Source of the DNA: Kolteria novifilia
GTDB taxonomy: Bacteria > Planctomycetota > Planctomycetia > Kolteriales > Kolteriaceae
NCBI GenBank assembly: GCA_007748055.1
Contig: CP036279.1
Location: forward strand, 6,758,001 to 6,822,000
Direction of reading: 5' to 3'
DNA length: 64,000 nt
In this document: one piece after another, positions 24,679 through 34,255 of the stretch
Layout: each line of letters begins with the position of its first letter
Numbering within the stretch: the stretch's first letter is position 1
Notes under the pieces: model-generated
Told to the model about the DNA's origin: nothing
Seen by the model: the letters and a program-made list of their open reading frames with translations, nothing else
Databases searched by the model: none
Position numbers and translations under genes: made by a program

Positions 24679-26478
24679 ATGGAAACAGATCCGAAAGTGC
24701 TGCTCCTGGTCAATCGTCCCGAACTGGCATCCGGTCTGAGCGCCGCCCTCGAGGCGCGTGCGATTCCGAGTTTGGTTCTCGACCATTCCGATGCACTCTA
24801 TTCCTTCCTCAACAGTCGCTCCGTCGATGGCGTGGTGGTCGAAAACGAACTGCCAGGCTTTCTCACCGGAATCGAAATTCTCGACCGCATCTATCAGGAT
24901 CTTCTTCGTCCCGAGACCATTCTGCTCGCGCCGCGCACCAACGAGATCCAGGAACGCGCCAACGACATCGGGATCGCCCACGTGATCGATCCCAGCACCT
25001 CCATTGAGGATCTGGCGAGCCACATCGAGTCGAGCCTGCTGCGCAGCGACACGCGCTGCGCTCGGCTGAAAACGGAAGCCCGACACATCGTTCGACGGGC
25101 GGGGGAGATTCCCGCCATGCCCCAAGTCCTCGTCCGCATCGCCGATCACCTCGACAGTGGTACTTCGTCGATCGAAGAGGTCATTCGAGACATCGCCATC
25201 GATCCCAAGGTCACCGCCGATCTCTTGAAGGTCGCCAATAGTCCCCGGTTCGGCGCCTCGCGAACCTTCACCAAACTGTTCGACGCGGTCAACTACCTCG
25301 GCGTGCATCGCTCGCTCTCCCTAATCGTCTCCCGCTCGATCGCGAGCGCCCAACGGCGCATGAGCCTGCATATCCCGTCGATCGAACGACTACGCTACAA
25401 CCAGCGAAGCGTCCTGATCGCCTCGACCGCCGAAGTCTTCGCCGAGACATTCGAGGGGGTCTCCCCCGACACTGCCCACGTGGTGGGGCTGCTCCAAGAC
25501 ATCGGCATGCTCGTCCTCGCCAAGGTCTTCGGTCGCAAGTACATGTCCCTGCAATTGCGGGTGCGCGATGTGGGACACCTTCGTCTGGAAGTTCTCGAGA
25601 ATGAGGCCTTCGGAGTCACCCATGCCGACGTCTCCGCCGCCCTGCTACAGATGTGGGACTTCCCCGTGTCGGTCGTCTCCTTGATCGGCCAGCACCATAG
25701 CGAGCGGATCGTCGGTCACGCCGCGACCGTTGACCAGACGGTCATCCATCTCATGCGCGTCGGCGAGGCGCTCGCGAATCTCGCCGATGGGCATACGCAG
25801 CAGCGATTCCCGATCTTGTCGAAGCTGCTCAGCAAGTATCCGAAGACCGAGGCTCTTTCCTCGATGCACAAGGCCATCAAAAGGGCCAAGGAGGCGAGCG
25901 AGCTCCTTTCGGTCAATGTCCCCAAGACGGATCCCGTCTCCTCGATCGTCTCCGGTCTCTCCGAGGAGATGCTCGACCAACGCGATGAGCAACCAATCGA
26001 GACCGTGCTCACGGTGCCCGAACGCGAGCCACCTGCGCCGCCTCCCCCAGCCGCTCCCCCCTCCATCACCGCCAACGTGATCTCCAAGCCCCAAGCGCCA
26101 CCGGCAGCCGGAGGGAGTCAACTCCATTTTCTCGTCGTGGAGGACGATCAGTTCATCGCCCAAGTGATCGACCGCTGTCTCGAAGTCTATTCCGGGAAGG
26201 TCACCGCTTGTCAAACGATCGCGGAAGCCAAGCTCCACGCTCCCGCGGCGGACATCCTGTTCGTCGACGTTCACTTGGGTGGGGAGGATGGCATTCAGTT
26301 GATCGAACAACTTCGCCAGGAAGGGTGCAAGGCCCCCATCGTGGTCGTGAGCGGCGACCGCACGCGCAGTACCGTCGGCAACGCGCTACTCGTCGGCGCC
26401 AACGACTACGTGTTGAAACCGTTCACGGAAGAATCGATTCGCGAGAAGGTCGACCGGCACCTGGAATTGGTGCGCTAG
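24679..26478 (+). CDS. HDOD-domain signalling protein with N-terminal pseudo-receiver and C-terminal receiver
   Basis: 599 residues from the ATG at 24679; the open frame reaches further upstream but without domain sequence. Residues 1-120 have a receiver fold (KVLLLVNRPELASG) but the phospho-acceptor position reads VVVENELPG without aspartate. HDOD domain at about 140-345 (IPAMPQVLVRIADHL, DPKVTADLLKVANSP, VGLLQDIGMLVLAKV). A proline-rich linker (about 450-475) precedes a true receiver (about 480-599, ILFVDVHLGGEDG, lysine in YVLKPFTEE). HDOD proteins are non-enzymatic hubs for signalling and motility. The architecture suggests two inputs; its partner is not seen nearby. Confidence 0.88.
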   Translation: METDPKVLLLVNRPELASGLSAALEARAIPSLVLDHSDALYSFLNSRSVDGVVVENELPGFLTGIEILDRIYQDLLRPETILLAPRTNEIQERANDIGIAHVIDPSTSIEDLASHIESSLLRSDTRCARLKTEARHIVRRAGEIPAMPQVLVRIADHLDSGTSSIEEVIRDIAIDPKVTADLLKVANSPRFGASRTFTKLFDAVNYLGVHRSLSLIVSRSIASAQRRMSLHIPSIERLRYNQRSVLIASTAEVFAETFEGVSPDTAHVVGLLQDIGMLVLAKVFGRKYMSLQLRVRDVGHLRLEVLENEAFGVTHADVSAALLQMWDFPVSVVSLIGQHHSERIVGHAATVDQTVIHLMRVGEALANLADGHTQQRFPILSKLLSKYPKTEALSSMHKAIKRAKEASELLSVNVPKTDPVSSIVSGLSEEMLDQRDEQPIETVLTVPEREPPAPPPPAAPPSITANVISKPQAPPAAGGSQLHFLVVEDDQFIAQVIDRCLEVYSGKVTACQTIAEAKLHAPAADILFVDVHLGGEDGIQLIEQLRQEGCKAPIVVVSGDRTRSTVGNALLVGANDYVLKPFTEESIREKVDRHLELVR

Positions 26479-26607
26479 CCCCTAACCAAGCGTACTCTTT
26501 GGAGGAAATTTCGTTGGCGGCATGAAAAACTCGAAATCCATAGGCGATTCTCGTCGTCCAATGAGTGAACAAGAATTCGCTGGAACCGAGCCACGGAGGG
26601 TTTTCGA

Positions 26608-26958
26608 GTGAACGCAGGGATACGACGGCAGATCAAGTGGAGCAAGAGGCGTATCGCCAAACGCTTGGACAAGAACAACGTCGAGGGATGCGAGCGGCCG
26701 ATGTTCACCGCGCCCAACATCCAATACGAGATCGCGGAGCGAACCAGCGCCGTCTCGGCGGATGGCATCGGGCAACTGTTAACCCGCTTCGCTGATCGGA
26801 AGGGGGAGCGGTTGGTTTGGCACGTGGGAAGTGACGGCATCGAGGGCGTAGCGGAAGATGTTCAGGCCATTCTTCTGGCAGGTACTCATCGATCGCCTCG
26901 GCCAACGACGGAATGCGTCGCGGACTCCGATCGGGCGCCTTCCGCGTTCCGCCGCTAA
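26608..26958 (+). pseudogene. Transposase remnants (IS1380-like N-terminus, second fragment on minus strand)
   Basis: The frame from 26608 begins with a basic stretch (RRQIKWSKRRIAKRLDK) followed by MFTAPNIQYEIAERT, which resembles the N-terminus of IS1380-family transposases common in planctomycetes. Similarity stops after about 60 residues and no catalytic DDE part follows. On the minus strand at 26779-26910 the frame STCQKNGLNIFRYALDAV ending PLPLPISEAG resembles the C-terminal tail of IS66-type transposases. Both are debris, so this stretch is an old insertion hot spot between the HDOD gene and tRNA-Gln. The family assignments are from memory of the families and are not certain. Confidence 0.45.
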
Positions 26959-27361
26959 CGATGAAGTCACCGAGATCGACGCCGAATGGGGCGTCGAGTT
27001 TTCCGATCGTCAGGAGGTGTATCGTTTGCTCGATGCCACCTTTGGCGGCGTTTGCATCCGCTTCATCACGAGTACGTAGGGTCTTCTTGAATTCCCTTCC
27101 CCCAATGGAGAATCGGTCCTAGTAGACGCCGTTCTTGTTCCCAAGATGGGCCATGAATGGTCTCCGTGTGGCGATGAGACTTGGTCCACGAGACTGCCGA
27201 GGCCATTCTCGACAGCGATTGCCACACGGTGCCCGATCGTTGCTACAGACGTCACTATTCCGGCACCGGCGTCCTATTATAGGACCGACGGCTGGGAATA
27301 GGGTTGTCGCAAGTCCTTTTCAGAACTCACGTTGCGGCTCGGTTTGTCGCGAAAAGGGAAG

Positions 27362-27432
27362 CTGGGGTACTAGGACTCGAACCTAGACTAACTGATTCAG
27401 AGTCAGTCGTGCTACCATTACACCATACCCCA
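27362..27432 (-). tRNA. trnQ: tRNA-Gln (anticodon CTG)
   Basis: Read on the minus strand, TGGGGTA at the 5' end pairs with TACCCCA near the 3' end; the anticodon arm is ACTGA-CTCTGAA-TCAGT with anticodon CTG, and the T arm has GGTTCGAGTCC. The D loop has GGTGTAATGGTAGC. 71 nucleotides; the 3' CCA is not encoded. The downstream side (lower coordinates) faces the transposase debris. Confidence 0.95.
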
Positions 27433-27654
27433 AGAGAGTGGTGACGGGGATCCGCTGCCGGGGCAAGGGGATTCCCGATCACTCTAGGATACATATCGGA
27501 CGCAACGGAGCAACCCGAGGAACCGAAGCGGCTCCGTGGGCTCGTCCAACGTTGCGCCTCGCGGGGCGGAAGAAAGAGGGCTTTCGCGGGCCCTCTTCAC
27601 TAAAATCCCTCCGCGTCGCATGTCGCTGGTCGTCTCCCAAGGAAGGGGATCTTC

Positions 27655-28431
27655 GTGACTTCTCCGCCGATCGCCGTCGAATCGCTCTGCAAACACTTCG
27701 GGAACGTCCAGGCGGTCGACGATGTCTCCTTTTCCGTCAAAAAAGGGGAGATTCTGGGGCTTCTCGGGCCCAATGGCGCGGGAAAGACGACCATCATCCA
27801 CATGCTTCTGGGCCTGGTGCTGCCGACTTCAGGGAGCGCCAGACTCTTCGGCGAGGAGGTCGCGTTCGCCCGGCAGAAACTCCTCGGGAGGGTCAATTTC
27901 TCCTCCGCGTACGTCGCCCTGCCGTCGAACCTGACAGTTCGCGAAAACCTCCTCGTCTTCGCGCGGATGTACTCGGTGCGCCGTCCCGAACGTCGTATCG
28001 ACGAGCTGCTCGAGCGCTTCGAGATCGGCCAGCTTGCCCATCGGGTCAGCGGCTCCCTCTCCTCCGGCCAACAAGCCAGGCTGAGCCTCTGTAAGTCGCT
28101 GCTCAACGAGCCCGAGATCCTCTTTCTCGACGAGCCGACCTCGGGACTAGATCCCGATATCGCCGACAAGGTTCGTCGCACGCTCCGCGAGATCCAGCGG
28201 GAGCGTGGGCTCGCGATGATCTACACCTCGCACAACATGCCCGAGGTCGAGCTGATGTGCGACCGCATCATCTTCCTTTCGCGGGGAACAATCGTCATGG
28301 AAGGGACGACGAGCGAGCTACTCGAGCGTGCTCAGCAGGCCTCCCTCGAGGAGGTCTTCATCAAGGTCGCCCGCGATGGGCAGATCCGCGATGTCGCGTC
28401 CGAACCCTCCCCGAGCGGAGACCAGGCATGA
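27655..28431 (+). CDS. ABC transporter ATP-binding protein
   Basis: 258 residues, GTG start behind AAGGAAGGGG. Walker A GPNGAGKTT (about 39-47), signature LSSGQQARLSL (about 136), Walker B ILFLDEPTSGLDPD and switch histidine in YTSHNM. It is of the ABC-2 type (drug, polysaccharide or NodI-like exporters), with a short C-terminal tail. Its stop overlaps the start of the permease gene by four bases, so the two form one exporter. The substrate is unknown. Confidence 0.93.
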   Translation: MTSPPIAVESLCKHFGNVQAVDDVSFSVKKGEILGLLGPNGAGKTTIIHMLLGLVLPTSGSARLFGEEVAFARQKLLGRVNFSSAYVALPSNLTVRENLLVFARMYSVRRPERRIDELLERFEIGQLAHRVSGSLSSGQQARLSLCKSLLNEPEILFLDEPTSGLDPDIADKVRRTLREIQRERGLAMIYTSHNMPEVELMCDRIIFLSRGTIVMEGTTSELLERAQQASLEEVFIKVARDGQIRDVASEPSPSGDQA

Positions 28432-29228
28432 ACACCTACGATCGCTGGCTGCGGATCAGCGCCGTGATCTACCGCTACTTGTACCTCTACCGCCGCAGCG
28501 TGACGCGGGCGGGGGAGATCGTCTTTTGGCCGGTGATGGATCTGCTCGTGTGGGGATTCTTGACGCTCTATCTTCGGGAGCTGTCGGTCTCCAACGCGAT
28601 TCTCTTTCTGATTGGGTCGCTGATCTTCTGGGACTTCCTCTATCGCTCGCAGCAGGCGACGACGGTGGCGTTCATTGAGGAGATGTGGTCGAAGAACCTC
28701 CTGAACATCTTCCTCTCGCCGATCAGCGTATGGGAGTACATCCTCGGGACCTGCCTTTTGGGGCTGATGAAGTCGCTTTTCACCGCGGTCTTGCTCGCGG
28801 CCTTGGCGTGGTTCTGCTACGCCTTCAACATCCTCGCGGTCGGCCCGATGCTCATTCCCTTCGTCTTGAGCCTGTTGCTCTTCGGGTGGGCGTTGGCGAT
28901 GTTCACGATGGCGTTGATGCTGCGTTTCGGGCAGGCGGCCGAGGCCCTGGTGTGGGGAATTCCCTTTCTCGTCCAGCCCTTCTCGGCGGTCTTCTACCCG
29001 GTCGACGTCTTGCCGGTGGGTCTGAGGGTGATCGCTTATCTGCTTCCCTCGACGTACGTGTTCGAGGGAATGCGGGCAATTCTGATCAACGGGGAGACCA
29101 GTTGGTCGCTGCTGCTGATCGCGTTCGCTCTCAACGCCGTCTACCTCGCCGCCGGGGCCGCTTTCTTCGCCTGGATGTTCCGGCTCGTTCGGGAGAAGGG
29201 CTACCTCAGTCGTCTCGGCATGGAGTAG
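28428..29228 (+). CDS. ABC-2 type transporter permease
   Basis: 266 residues with six membrane helices, starting MNTYDRWLRISAVIYRYLYLY. The helix around VFWPVMDLLVWGFLTLYL and the late VQPFSAVFYPVDVLPVGLRVI-like segment with the short amphipathic turn before the last helices fit ABC-2 permeases of the NodJ/DrrB kind. Overlaps the ATPase gene by four bases; the pair probably works as a homodimeric exporter for lipid, polysaccharide or drug. The glycosyltransferase that follows after a gap could supply a glycolipid, which is speculation. Confidence 0.9.
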   Translation: MNTYDRWLRISAVIYRYLYLYRRSVTRAGEIVFWPVMDLLVWGFLTLYLRELSVSNAILFLIGSLIFWDFLYRSQQATTVAFIEEMWSKNLLNIFLSPISVWEYILGTCLLGLMKSLFTAVLLAALAWFCYAFNILAVGPMLIPFVLSLLLFGWALAMFTMALMLRFGQAAEALVWGIPFLVQPFSAVFYPVDVLPVGLRVIAYLLPSTYVFEGMRAILINGETSWSLLLIAFALNAVYLAAGAAFFAWMFRLVREKGYLSRLGME

Positions 29229-29561
29229 GCTTCGCGTATCTCTCGCAAACGCCGCAAGGAGCCGGCACGGCTGCTGGTTGTGACCTATCCTTTCGAGGGG
29301 AGGGGGCGAAGCCGGGGGAACTTGGGGTACCTGGCCTTTTCGATTGACGAACGCTATTCCGCCATTGCTCTATTTCCCAAACGTCGTTACGGAGCCGACG
29401 TTCGCGGCCATCATGGCATGATTTCATGCGGTGGCGTGCGGTGCCGACGGTGTTTGGGCTCTGGGATGCCCTTCTTCTTCCAAAGCGGGGATGCGGTCAG
29501 GATGATTCTTCATCTCGACGAGTTGGGATTTCAATCGGCTCAACGGGACAAGGAAGCGAAC

Positions 29562-30290
29562 TTGTCTCTCGCGAACCCCACAATTGCGGTGATCATCCCG
29601 ACTTACCGCGAAGCCGCCAACTTGCCCGTTCTCGTGCCACGGATCGACACCGCCCTGCGCGGCTCCGATCTTCGCGGCGAGATCATCGTCGTCGACGACA
29701 ATAGCCCCGACGATACCGAACGTGTCTGCGGCGAGCTTGCCAAGACCGTCCCGCTGCGGCTGGCGATTCGGCGAAACGAACGGGGACTTTCGAGCGCCGT
29801 GATCCACGGCATGCGCATGACCGACGCGGATGTCCTCTTGGTGATGGACGCGGATCTGTCGCATCCGCCCGAGAAGATTCCGGAGCTGATTGAGACCCTG
29901 TGCCGGCCGGGCGTCGATTTTGTGATCGGCAGCCGCTACGTCGCCGGCGGTTCGACCGATGTCGGTTGGGGCCTCTTTCGCTGGCTCAACTCCAAGGCCG
30001 CCACGCTGTTGGCCCGTCCGCTCACCAACGCGAGGGATCCGATGGCCGGCTTCTTCGCCATTCGCCGTTCGACCTTCCGGTCCGCCGAGAACCTCAGTCC
30101 GATCGGCTACAAGATCGGGCTCGAACTGATCGTCAAGTGTCGTTGTCAGCAGGTCCGCGAAGTAGGGATCTCGTTCGCGAATCGCCTGCACGGCGACAGC
30201 AAGCTGACGATGAAGGAACAGCTCAACTACGTCCGGCACCTCATGCGGCTCTACGGCCACGCCGCCCGCCGCGCCTTCCGGCGTCGCTGA
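29562..30290 (+). CDS. Glycosyltransferase family 2, dolichol-phosphate-mannose-synthase-like
   Basis: About 242 residues from the TTG at 29562, which has AAGGAAG six bases upstream and puts VIIPTYREAANLP near the N-terminus as in the family; the ATG at 29502 is an alternative. The nucleotide-sugar pocket VVDDNSPDDTE (about 43-53) and the metal-binding DAD in VMDADLSHPPEKI (about 93) are present, and AGFFAIRRSTF follows. No C-terminal membrane helices, so it is the soluble catalytic form. It transfers a sugar from a nucleotide donor to polyprenyl phosphate in known members. Confidence 0.85.
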   Translation: MSLANPTIAVIIPTYREAANLPVLVPRIDTALRGSDLRGEIIVVDDNSPDDTERVCGELAKTVPLRLAIRRNERGLSSAVIHGMRMTDADVLLVMDADLSHPPEKIPELIETLCRPGVDFVIGSRYVAGGSTDVGWGLFRWLNSKAATLLARPLTNARDPMAGFFAIRRSTFRSAENLSPIGYKIGLELIVKCRCQQVREVGISFANRLHGDSKLTMKEQLNYVRHLMRLYGHAARRAFRRR

Positions 30291-30326
30291 TCAATTTAAA
30301 CGGAGTGCGTTCCTCGGAACCGGGGG

Positions 30327-30350
30327 CCGCTGGCTGCTTGCCAGCCAGTG
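30327..30350. repeat. Family D palindrome between convergent genes
   Basis: CGCTGGCTG and CAGCCAGTG arms around a CTTGC loop, placed between two converging gene ends. It could act as a transcription terminator for both, though no U-tract follows. Confidence 0.65.
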
Positions 30351-30405
30351 AGGACTGTTGGCGGTGCCGGCGAACTCGCTTCCCGCCGACCACCAACGTC
30401 CCGAC

Positions 30406-31140
30406 CTACCACCACAGAGACATGAAAGCCGTCGGGGCGATCTGCAAGGTCGCGTTATCCCAGTCTGACGGAGAGAGAGCCTCGACCGCGGCCGCGGCGA
30501 GAGCCACCAGTGGCAAACCCACGACCATCGACGAACTCGACAGCGGGGCCCCAAGCAACAAACCACCGACCACCAGGGCGGCAAGCGACCCAACAAAGAC
30601 GGCGGCGGAACCCTCCCAACTGCGGCTCGCGGTGTGTCCCCCGAGAAGAGTGACGCGATAGCGGTTCCGACCGAACCGTCGCCCGATCACTTCGCCGAGC
30701 GCATCGCCCATCCCCACCACCAAATAGCCAACGATGGCCAACGGCCCGAAGAGGAAGTTCGTCGTCACGCCGCCCAGCACCGTGGCGACGTAGGGCAGCA
30801 AGACGGAGAACTTCCCCTTCTCCCCTCCATCGACGCGAGCCACGGCTTGGTAGGAAGCCCGCTCGCTCCCTCGCGCGACGAGTCCCGCGACGATGACGGT
30901 CGCGGCGACGCCGAAGACGATGACGCCGGGCAGGCCGATGAGGGTCTGAAGGACCGTGGCCGCGAGAAAGACCCCGACGTGAACGAGTTTTCGAGTCTCG
31001 GCCGTTCCCCATCCCCATTGATGGAGATGGCCCGCCAGCAGGAGGACGCCGGCCGCGTAAACGAGGCTCGGTGGCCCGATCGCCGCCCACTGCCACCAGG
31101 GTGGCACGTTGTCCCAGAGAAAGTTCCACGGGCTCGGCAT
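30406..31140 (-). CDS. Dolichol/phytol-kinase-like (CTP-dependent lipid kinase family) membrane protein
   Basis: 244 residues, about seven membrane helices. The family pattern is clear: ETRKLVHVGVFLAATVL near 48, the VVGMGDALGEVIGRRFGR segment (about 145) that corresponds to the nucleotide-binding loop of dolichol kinase/phosphatidate cytidylyltransferase-type proteins, and HTASRSWEGSAAVFVGSL (about 170). These enzymes phosphorylate a polyprenol, phytol or diacylglycerol with CTP or make CDP-lipids. It is third in a minus-strand group after HisC and the cobalamin adenosyltransferase. The presence of a dolichol-phosphate-sugar-type glycosyltransferase just across the gap is suggestive. Confidence 0.8.
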   Translation of the reverse strand: MPSPWNFLWDNVPPWWQWAAIGPPSLVYAAGVLLLAGHLHQWGWGTAETRKLVHVGVFLAATVLQTLIGLPGVIVFGVAATVIVAGLVARGSERASYQAVARVDGGEKGKFSVLLPYVATVLGGVTTNFLFGPLAIVGYLVVGMGDALGEVIGRRFGRNRYRVTLLGGHTASRSWEGSAAVFVGSLAALVVGGLLLGAPLSSSSMVVGLPLVALAAAAVEALSPSDWDNATLQIAPTAFMSLWW

Positions 31141-31153
31141 TGGTGATCGGCCC

Positions 31154-31744
31154 TCACGAGGGCGAGTCGTTCTTCTGCTGGGTCAGGCCCGGTCGCCAGA
31201 GGACATCGCCCTTGGCCTGGTGATTGATCGCACGCGGCAGGACGAAGAGAAGGTCGGACAGGCGATTGAGGTAGATGATTGTTCGGGGATTGATCGCCAC
31301 CATGCCGGCAAGCGTGACCAGTCGCCGTTCCGCCCGGCGGCAGACGGTGCGTGCCAAGTGACACCATGCCGCCAGCGGCGTTCCGCCCGGGAGGACGAAG
31401 CTCTTCAGCGGTGGGAGATCCTTGTTCAGGCGATCGATCGCTTCCTCGATCCGGGCGACTTGGCCCTCGGTGATGCGAAGGGCGGAACCGGGTTCCTCCT
31501 CGGAACGTTCGGGAACGCAGAGATCGCCGCCGAGGTCGAAGAGGTCGTTGCTGATCGACTCGAGGAGGGCTCGTTCGGGGACTTCGCCGAAGCTTGAAAG
31601 GATCAAGCCGAGGATGGCGTTGAGTTCGTCGACCGTCCCATAGGCCTCGATGCGCGGGTGATCCTTGGCGACTCGTTCGCCGTCCCCGAGAGCGGTCGTC
31701 CCGGCATCGCCCGACTTGGTGTAGATCTTCGAAAGGTAGACCAT
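31154..31744 (-). CDS. Cob(I)yrinic acid a,c-diamide adenosyltransferase, PduO type
   Basis: 196 residues from the ATG at 31744 with GGGAGG upstream. It starts with KIYTKSGDAGTTALGDG, the ATP-binding N-terminus of PduO-type enzymes, followed by RIEAYGTVDELNAILG, and later LARTVCRRAERRLV and YLNRLSDLLFVLPR with the conserved arginine and asparagine. It attaches the adenosyl group to cob(I)alamin, making coenzyme B12. The gene sits 32 bases after hisC and 13 bases before the lipid kinase-like gene; the reason for this grouping is not clear. Confidence 0.93.
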   Translation of the reverse strand: MVYLSKIYTKSGDAGTTALGDGERVAKDHPRIEAYGTVDELNAILGLILSSFGEVPERALLESISNDLFDLGGDLCVPERSEEEPGSALRITEGQVARIEEAIDRLNKDLPPLKSFVLPGGTPLAAWCHLARTVCRRAERRLVTLAGMVAINPRTIIYLNRLSDLLFVLPRAINHQAKGDVLWRPGLTQQKNDSPS

Positions 31745-31776
31745 GCTGGTCCTCCCTGCTTGGTGGTCGGTGGTTG

Positions 31777-32811
31777 CTAGACGATCCGCCGGAGTTCCTC
31801 GAGAAGATGATCGATCTGATCGTCCCTCCCGACGGAGACGCGTAGTCCCTCCCCATAGCCGGGGAAGGCCATGTAGCGAACGAGGATCTTGCGTTCGAGC
31901 AGGGCGTCGAAGATCGGTTTGACCGAGCCGTCGCGTTGGGCCCAGACGAAGTTGGTGTTCGAGGGGATGGTCGAGAAGCCGAGCTCGTCGAGCCCGCGCT
32001 GAAGCCGGGTTCGGGTGGCGAGGACGCGGTCGCGATAGGTTTCGAAGTACGCGACATCCTTGATCGCGGCGGTCGCGGCGGCGATCGAAAGAGCGTCGCA
32101 GTTGTAGGAGTCCTTCACTTTCAGCAGCGTGTTGGCCACGACGGGTTGGGCGATGGCGAAGCCGAACCGCAGGCCCGCGAGGCTGTAGGACTTGCTCAGC
32201 GTGCGCGTCACGACCAAACGTTCGCACTCGGCGATCTTGCCGATACAGCTCGCGTCGGCGAAGTCCCCATAGGCCTCGTCGACGACGAAGGGGCAAGGGG
32301 CTTGGTCGGCGACGGTGAGGAGTTCCTTGGGCGTCAGGCACGTGCCGCTGGGGGCGTTGGGGTTGGGGACGAAAGCGAGCTTTGCCCCGGTGGTGAATCC
32401 CGCGGGAAGTTTCCAGTCCTCGGTGAAGGGCCGCTCCTCGAAGCGGCAGCCCTGGATCTCCGCGAGAGTGTGATAGAGCGTGTAGCTCGGGAAGGGGACG
32501 ACCAGGAGATCGTCCTCGCCGAGACAGCAGCGTGTCAGGACGGCAAGGGCCTCGTCCGATCCGTTGAAGGCGACGACCCACTCGGCGGGGACGCCAAAAC
32601 GCTCGCCGGCCGCTTCGCGAAAGGCGTTGGCGACCGGGTCGGGGTAGATTGCCAGCCGGTCGCGGGCGGTTCGCTCGATGGCCTCGAGGACCTGCGGGGA
32701 AGGAGGGTAGGGGTTTTCGTTGGTGTTGAGCTTGGTCCATCCGCTCCCTTGGGGCTGAAAGCCCGGGACGTACCCCTTCATCGTCTTGATCGGTTCGCGA
32801 AAGTAGTCCAC
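31777..32811 (-). CDS. hisC: Histidinol-phosphate aminotransferase
   Basis: 344 residues, GTG start. Class I/II PLP fold: LNTNENPYPPSP near the N-terminus, FNGSDEALA, FVPNPNAPSGT (substrate pocket), VDEAYGDFAD (aspartate contacting the PLP ring), and the Schiff-base lysine in TRTLSKSYSLAGLRFG. It exchanges the amino group of histidinol phosphate and 2-oxoglutarate in histidine synthesis. No other his genes are here, so this copy could also serve as a CobD-like or aromatic aminotransferase; its link to the adenosyltransferase gene leaves a cobalamin role open. Confidence 0.88.
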   Translation of the reverse strand: MDYFREPIKTMKGYVPGFQPQGSGWTKLNTNENPYPPSPQVLEAIERTARDRLAIYPDPVANAFREAAGERFGVPAEWVVAFNGSDEALAVLTRCCLGEDDLLVVPFPSYTLYHTLAEIQGCRFEERPFTEDWKLPAGFTTGAKLAFVPNPNAPSGTCLTPKELLTVADQAPCPFVVDEAYGDFADASCIGKIAECERLVVTRTLSKSYSLAGLRFGFAIAQPVVANTLLKVKDSYNCDALSIAAATAAIKDVAYFETYRDRVLATRTRLQRGLDELGFSTIPSNTNFVWAQRDGSVKPIFDALLERKILVRYMAFPGYGEGLRVSVGRDDQIDHLLEELRRIV

Positions 32812-33092
32812 GTCCCCGGAGGCTCCCTGATCACGTTCCTCGTGTCGGCGAAAGTCAGACAGACCATGATAGCCAGCCGATCACGAAAGTCGCGGCACCC
32901 AGAGAGGAGCCCGATCGTGGCGGTGAGGATCGGCAAGGCATGGAGCCGTCGGTCAGGCTGTTGTCTGACGGGAGGTGAAACAGAAGGGCAGAAGGGAAGA
33001 TGGTGGATCAAGACCCACCCTGCGGGACTTCTCTTTGTCGGTCATGCCAATTGCCTCGCTCTAGGCTGGGCCTATGCCGGAGGCATTGACTA

Positions 33093-34187
33093 ATGAAGCC
33101 CAGGGTCGCGCTTCGCGCACCATGGGTACCGATCGGATGGAAATGCGAACCCCACAAGGCAGCCCTCTCAAGGTGTTCACGAACGCGGTCTTGTCGATCT
33201 GTTATATCTGCTGAAGCCAAGAGGTTTCTCCGCGGAGGCAGCAAGGATGTCGCTCGGCGAAGTGTTCGAAGCGTTCAGGCAGAAACGGCCGAGTTGCGTG
33301 ATGGCCGTGGTAGTGCTGCAGAGAATGTTCGATCCCGATCGGCTCTCTTTCACGAGGACTCTTACGGCTTCCGGCCAGGAAGATCCGCTCATGATGCCAT
33401 CAAGCGGGTCAAGGAACTCCATCGGCAAAAGCACCGCTTTGTGCTCGACGCCGACATCAAGGGGTTCTTTGACGCTATACCGCACTCGGTGGTCATGAAG
33501 GGCCTGGCCAACGTGGTCGCCGATGGCAATATCTTGGGAACGGTCGAGCGAATGCTCAAGGCCGGCGTCATGGAAGAGGGGATTTTACACCCCACGACGG
33601 TGGGGACGCCCCAGGGAGGGGTGCTCTCGCCGCTACTGGCGAACATCGCCCTGAACTTCCTGGACTGGCAACTCGACGAACTCGGACTGCGCCACGTGCG
33701 CTACGCCGACGACTTCGTCGTGCTCTGCAAGTCCAAACGCCAGGTCCAAGAGGCCCGACAACTGGTCGAGGAAATCATCCAAGGGCTCGGACTGACGCTC
33801 AGTCCCGAGAAAACGGTGATCACGAACTTCCAGGAAGGCTTCGACTTCCTGGGGTTTCACATCAAATCCCAGACGATGACGATGCGAGCCAAGTCGGTGG
33901 AGAAATTCAAAGACCGCGTCCGGATACTGACCAAACGCTGCCATAACTTCGACGCCACCGTGGTCGAGAAACTCAACGCCCTCGTGCGGGGAGTTGCTCG
34001 CTACTTCGCCGTCGAGGAAGCTACCTGCGTGAACCAGTTCCGCAAACTGGACCAGTGGCTACGCATGCGGCTACGCTGCATGCGTTCCAAACGCAAGAGC
34101 GACCGGGACAATTGCCGCATGCCGATCCGACACTTCCGGCGGCGAGGCTTGATCTTCCTCAGCGACATCTACCCGTTACGGTGCTGA
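33093..34187 (+). pseudogene. ltrA: Group II intron reverse transcriptase/maturase, truncated and frameshifted
   Basis: From about 33350 the frame is typical reverse transcriptase: SYGFRPGRSAHDAIKRV, DIKGFFDAIPH, GTPQGGVLSPLLANIAL and the catalytic YADDFVVLCKS, followed by the maturase (X) region to the end. The N-terminal 130 or so residues expected are missing. Just upstream, in the +1 frame at about 33313-33345, VLQRMFDPD is what should precede SYGFRPGR, so a small insertion or deletion near 33345 splits the gene. No functional protein is expected. The frame upstream of 33313 codes for nothing recognisable. Confidence 0.8.
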
Positions 34188-34221
34188 GATCATCGCCCCT
34201 CGCAAGAGGCAACGTCGTTGG

Positions 34222-34255
34222 GGTCGCCCGGTGCGGGAAAGCCGCATGCCGGTAA
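34222..34255 (+). ncRNA. Candidate group II intron domain V
   Basis: 35 bases after the maturase stop, CCGGTGCGGGAAAGCCGCA and TGCCGG form a stem with arms UGCGG/CCGCA and CCGG/CCGG separated by a two-base bulge and capped by a GAAA-type loop, as in domain V of bacterial group II introns. A CGC triplet lies at the base. It fits the position expected downstream of the intron-encoded protein. Intron boundaries were not identified. Confidence 0.5.
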
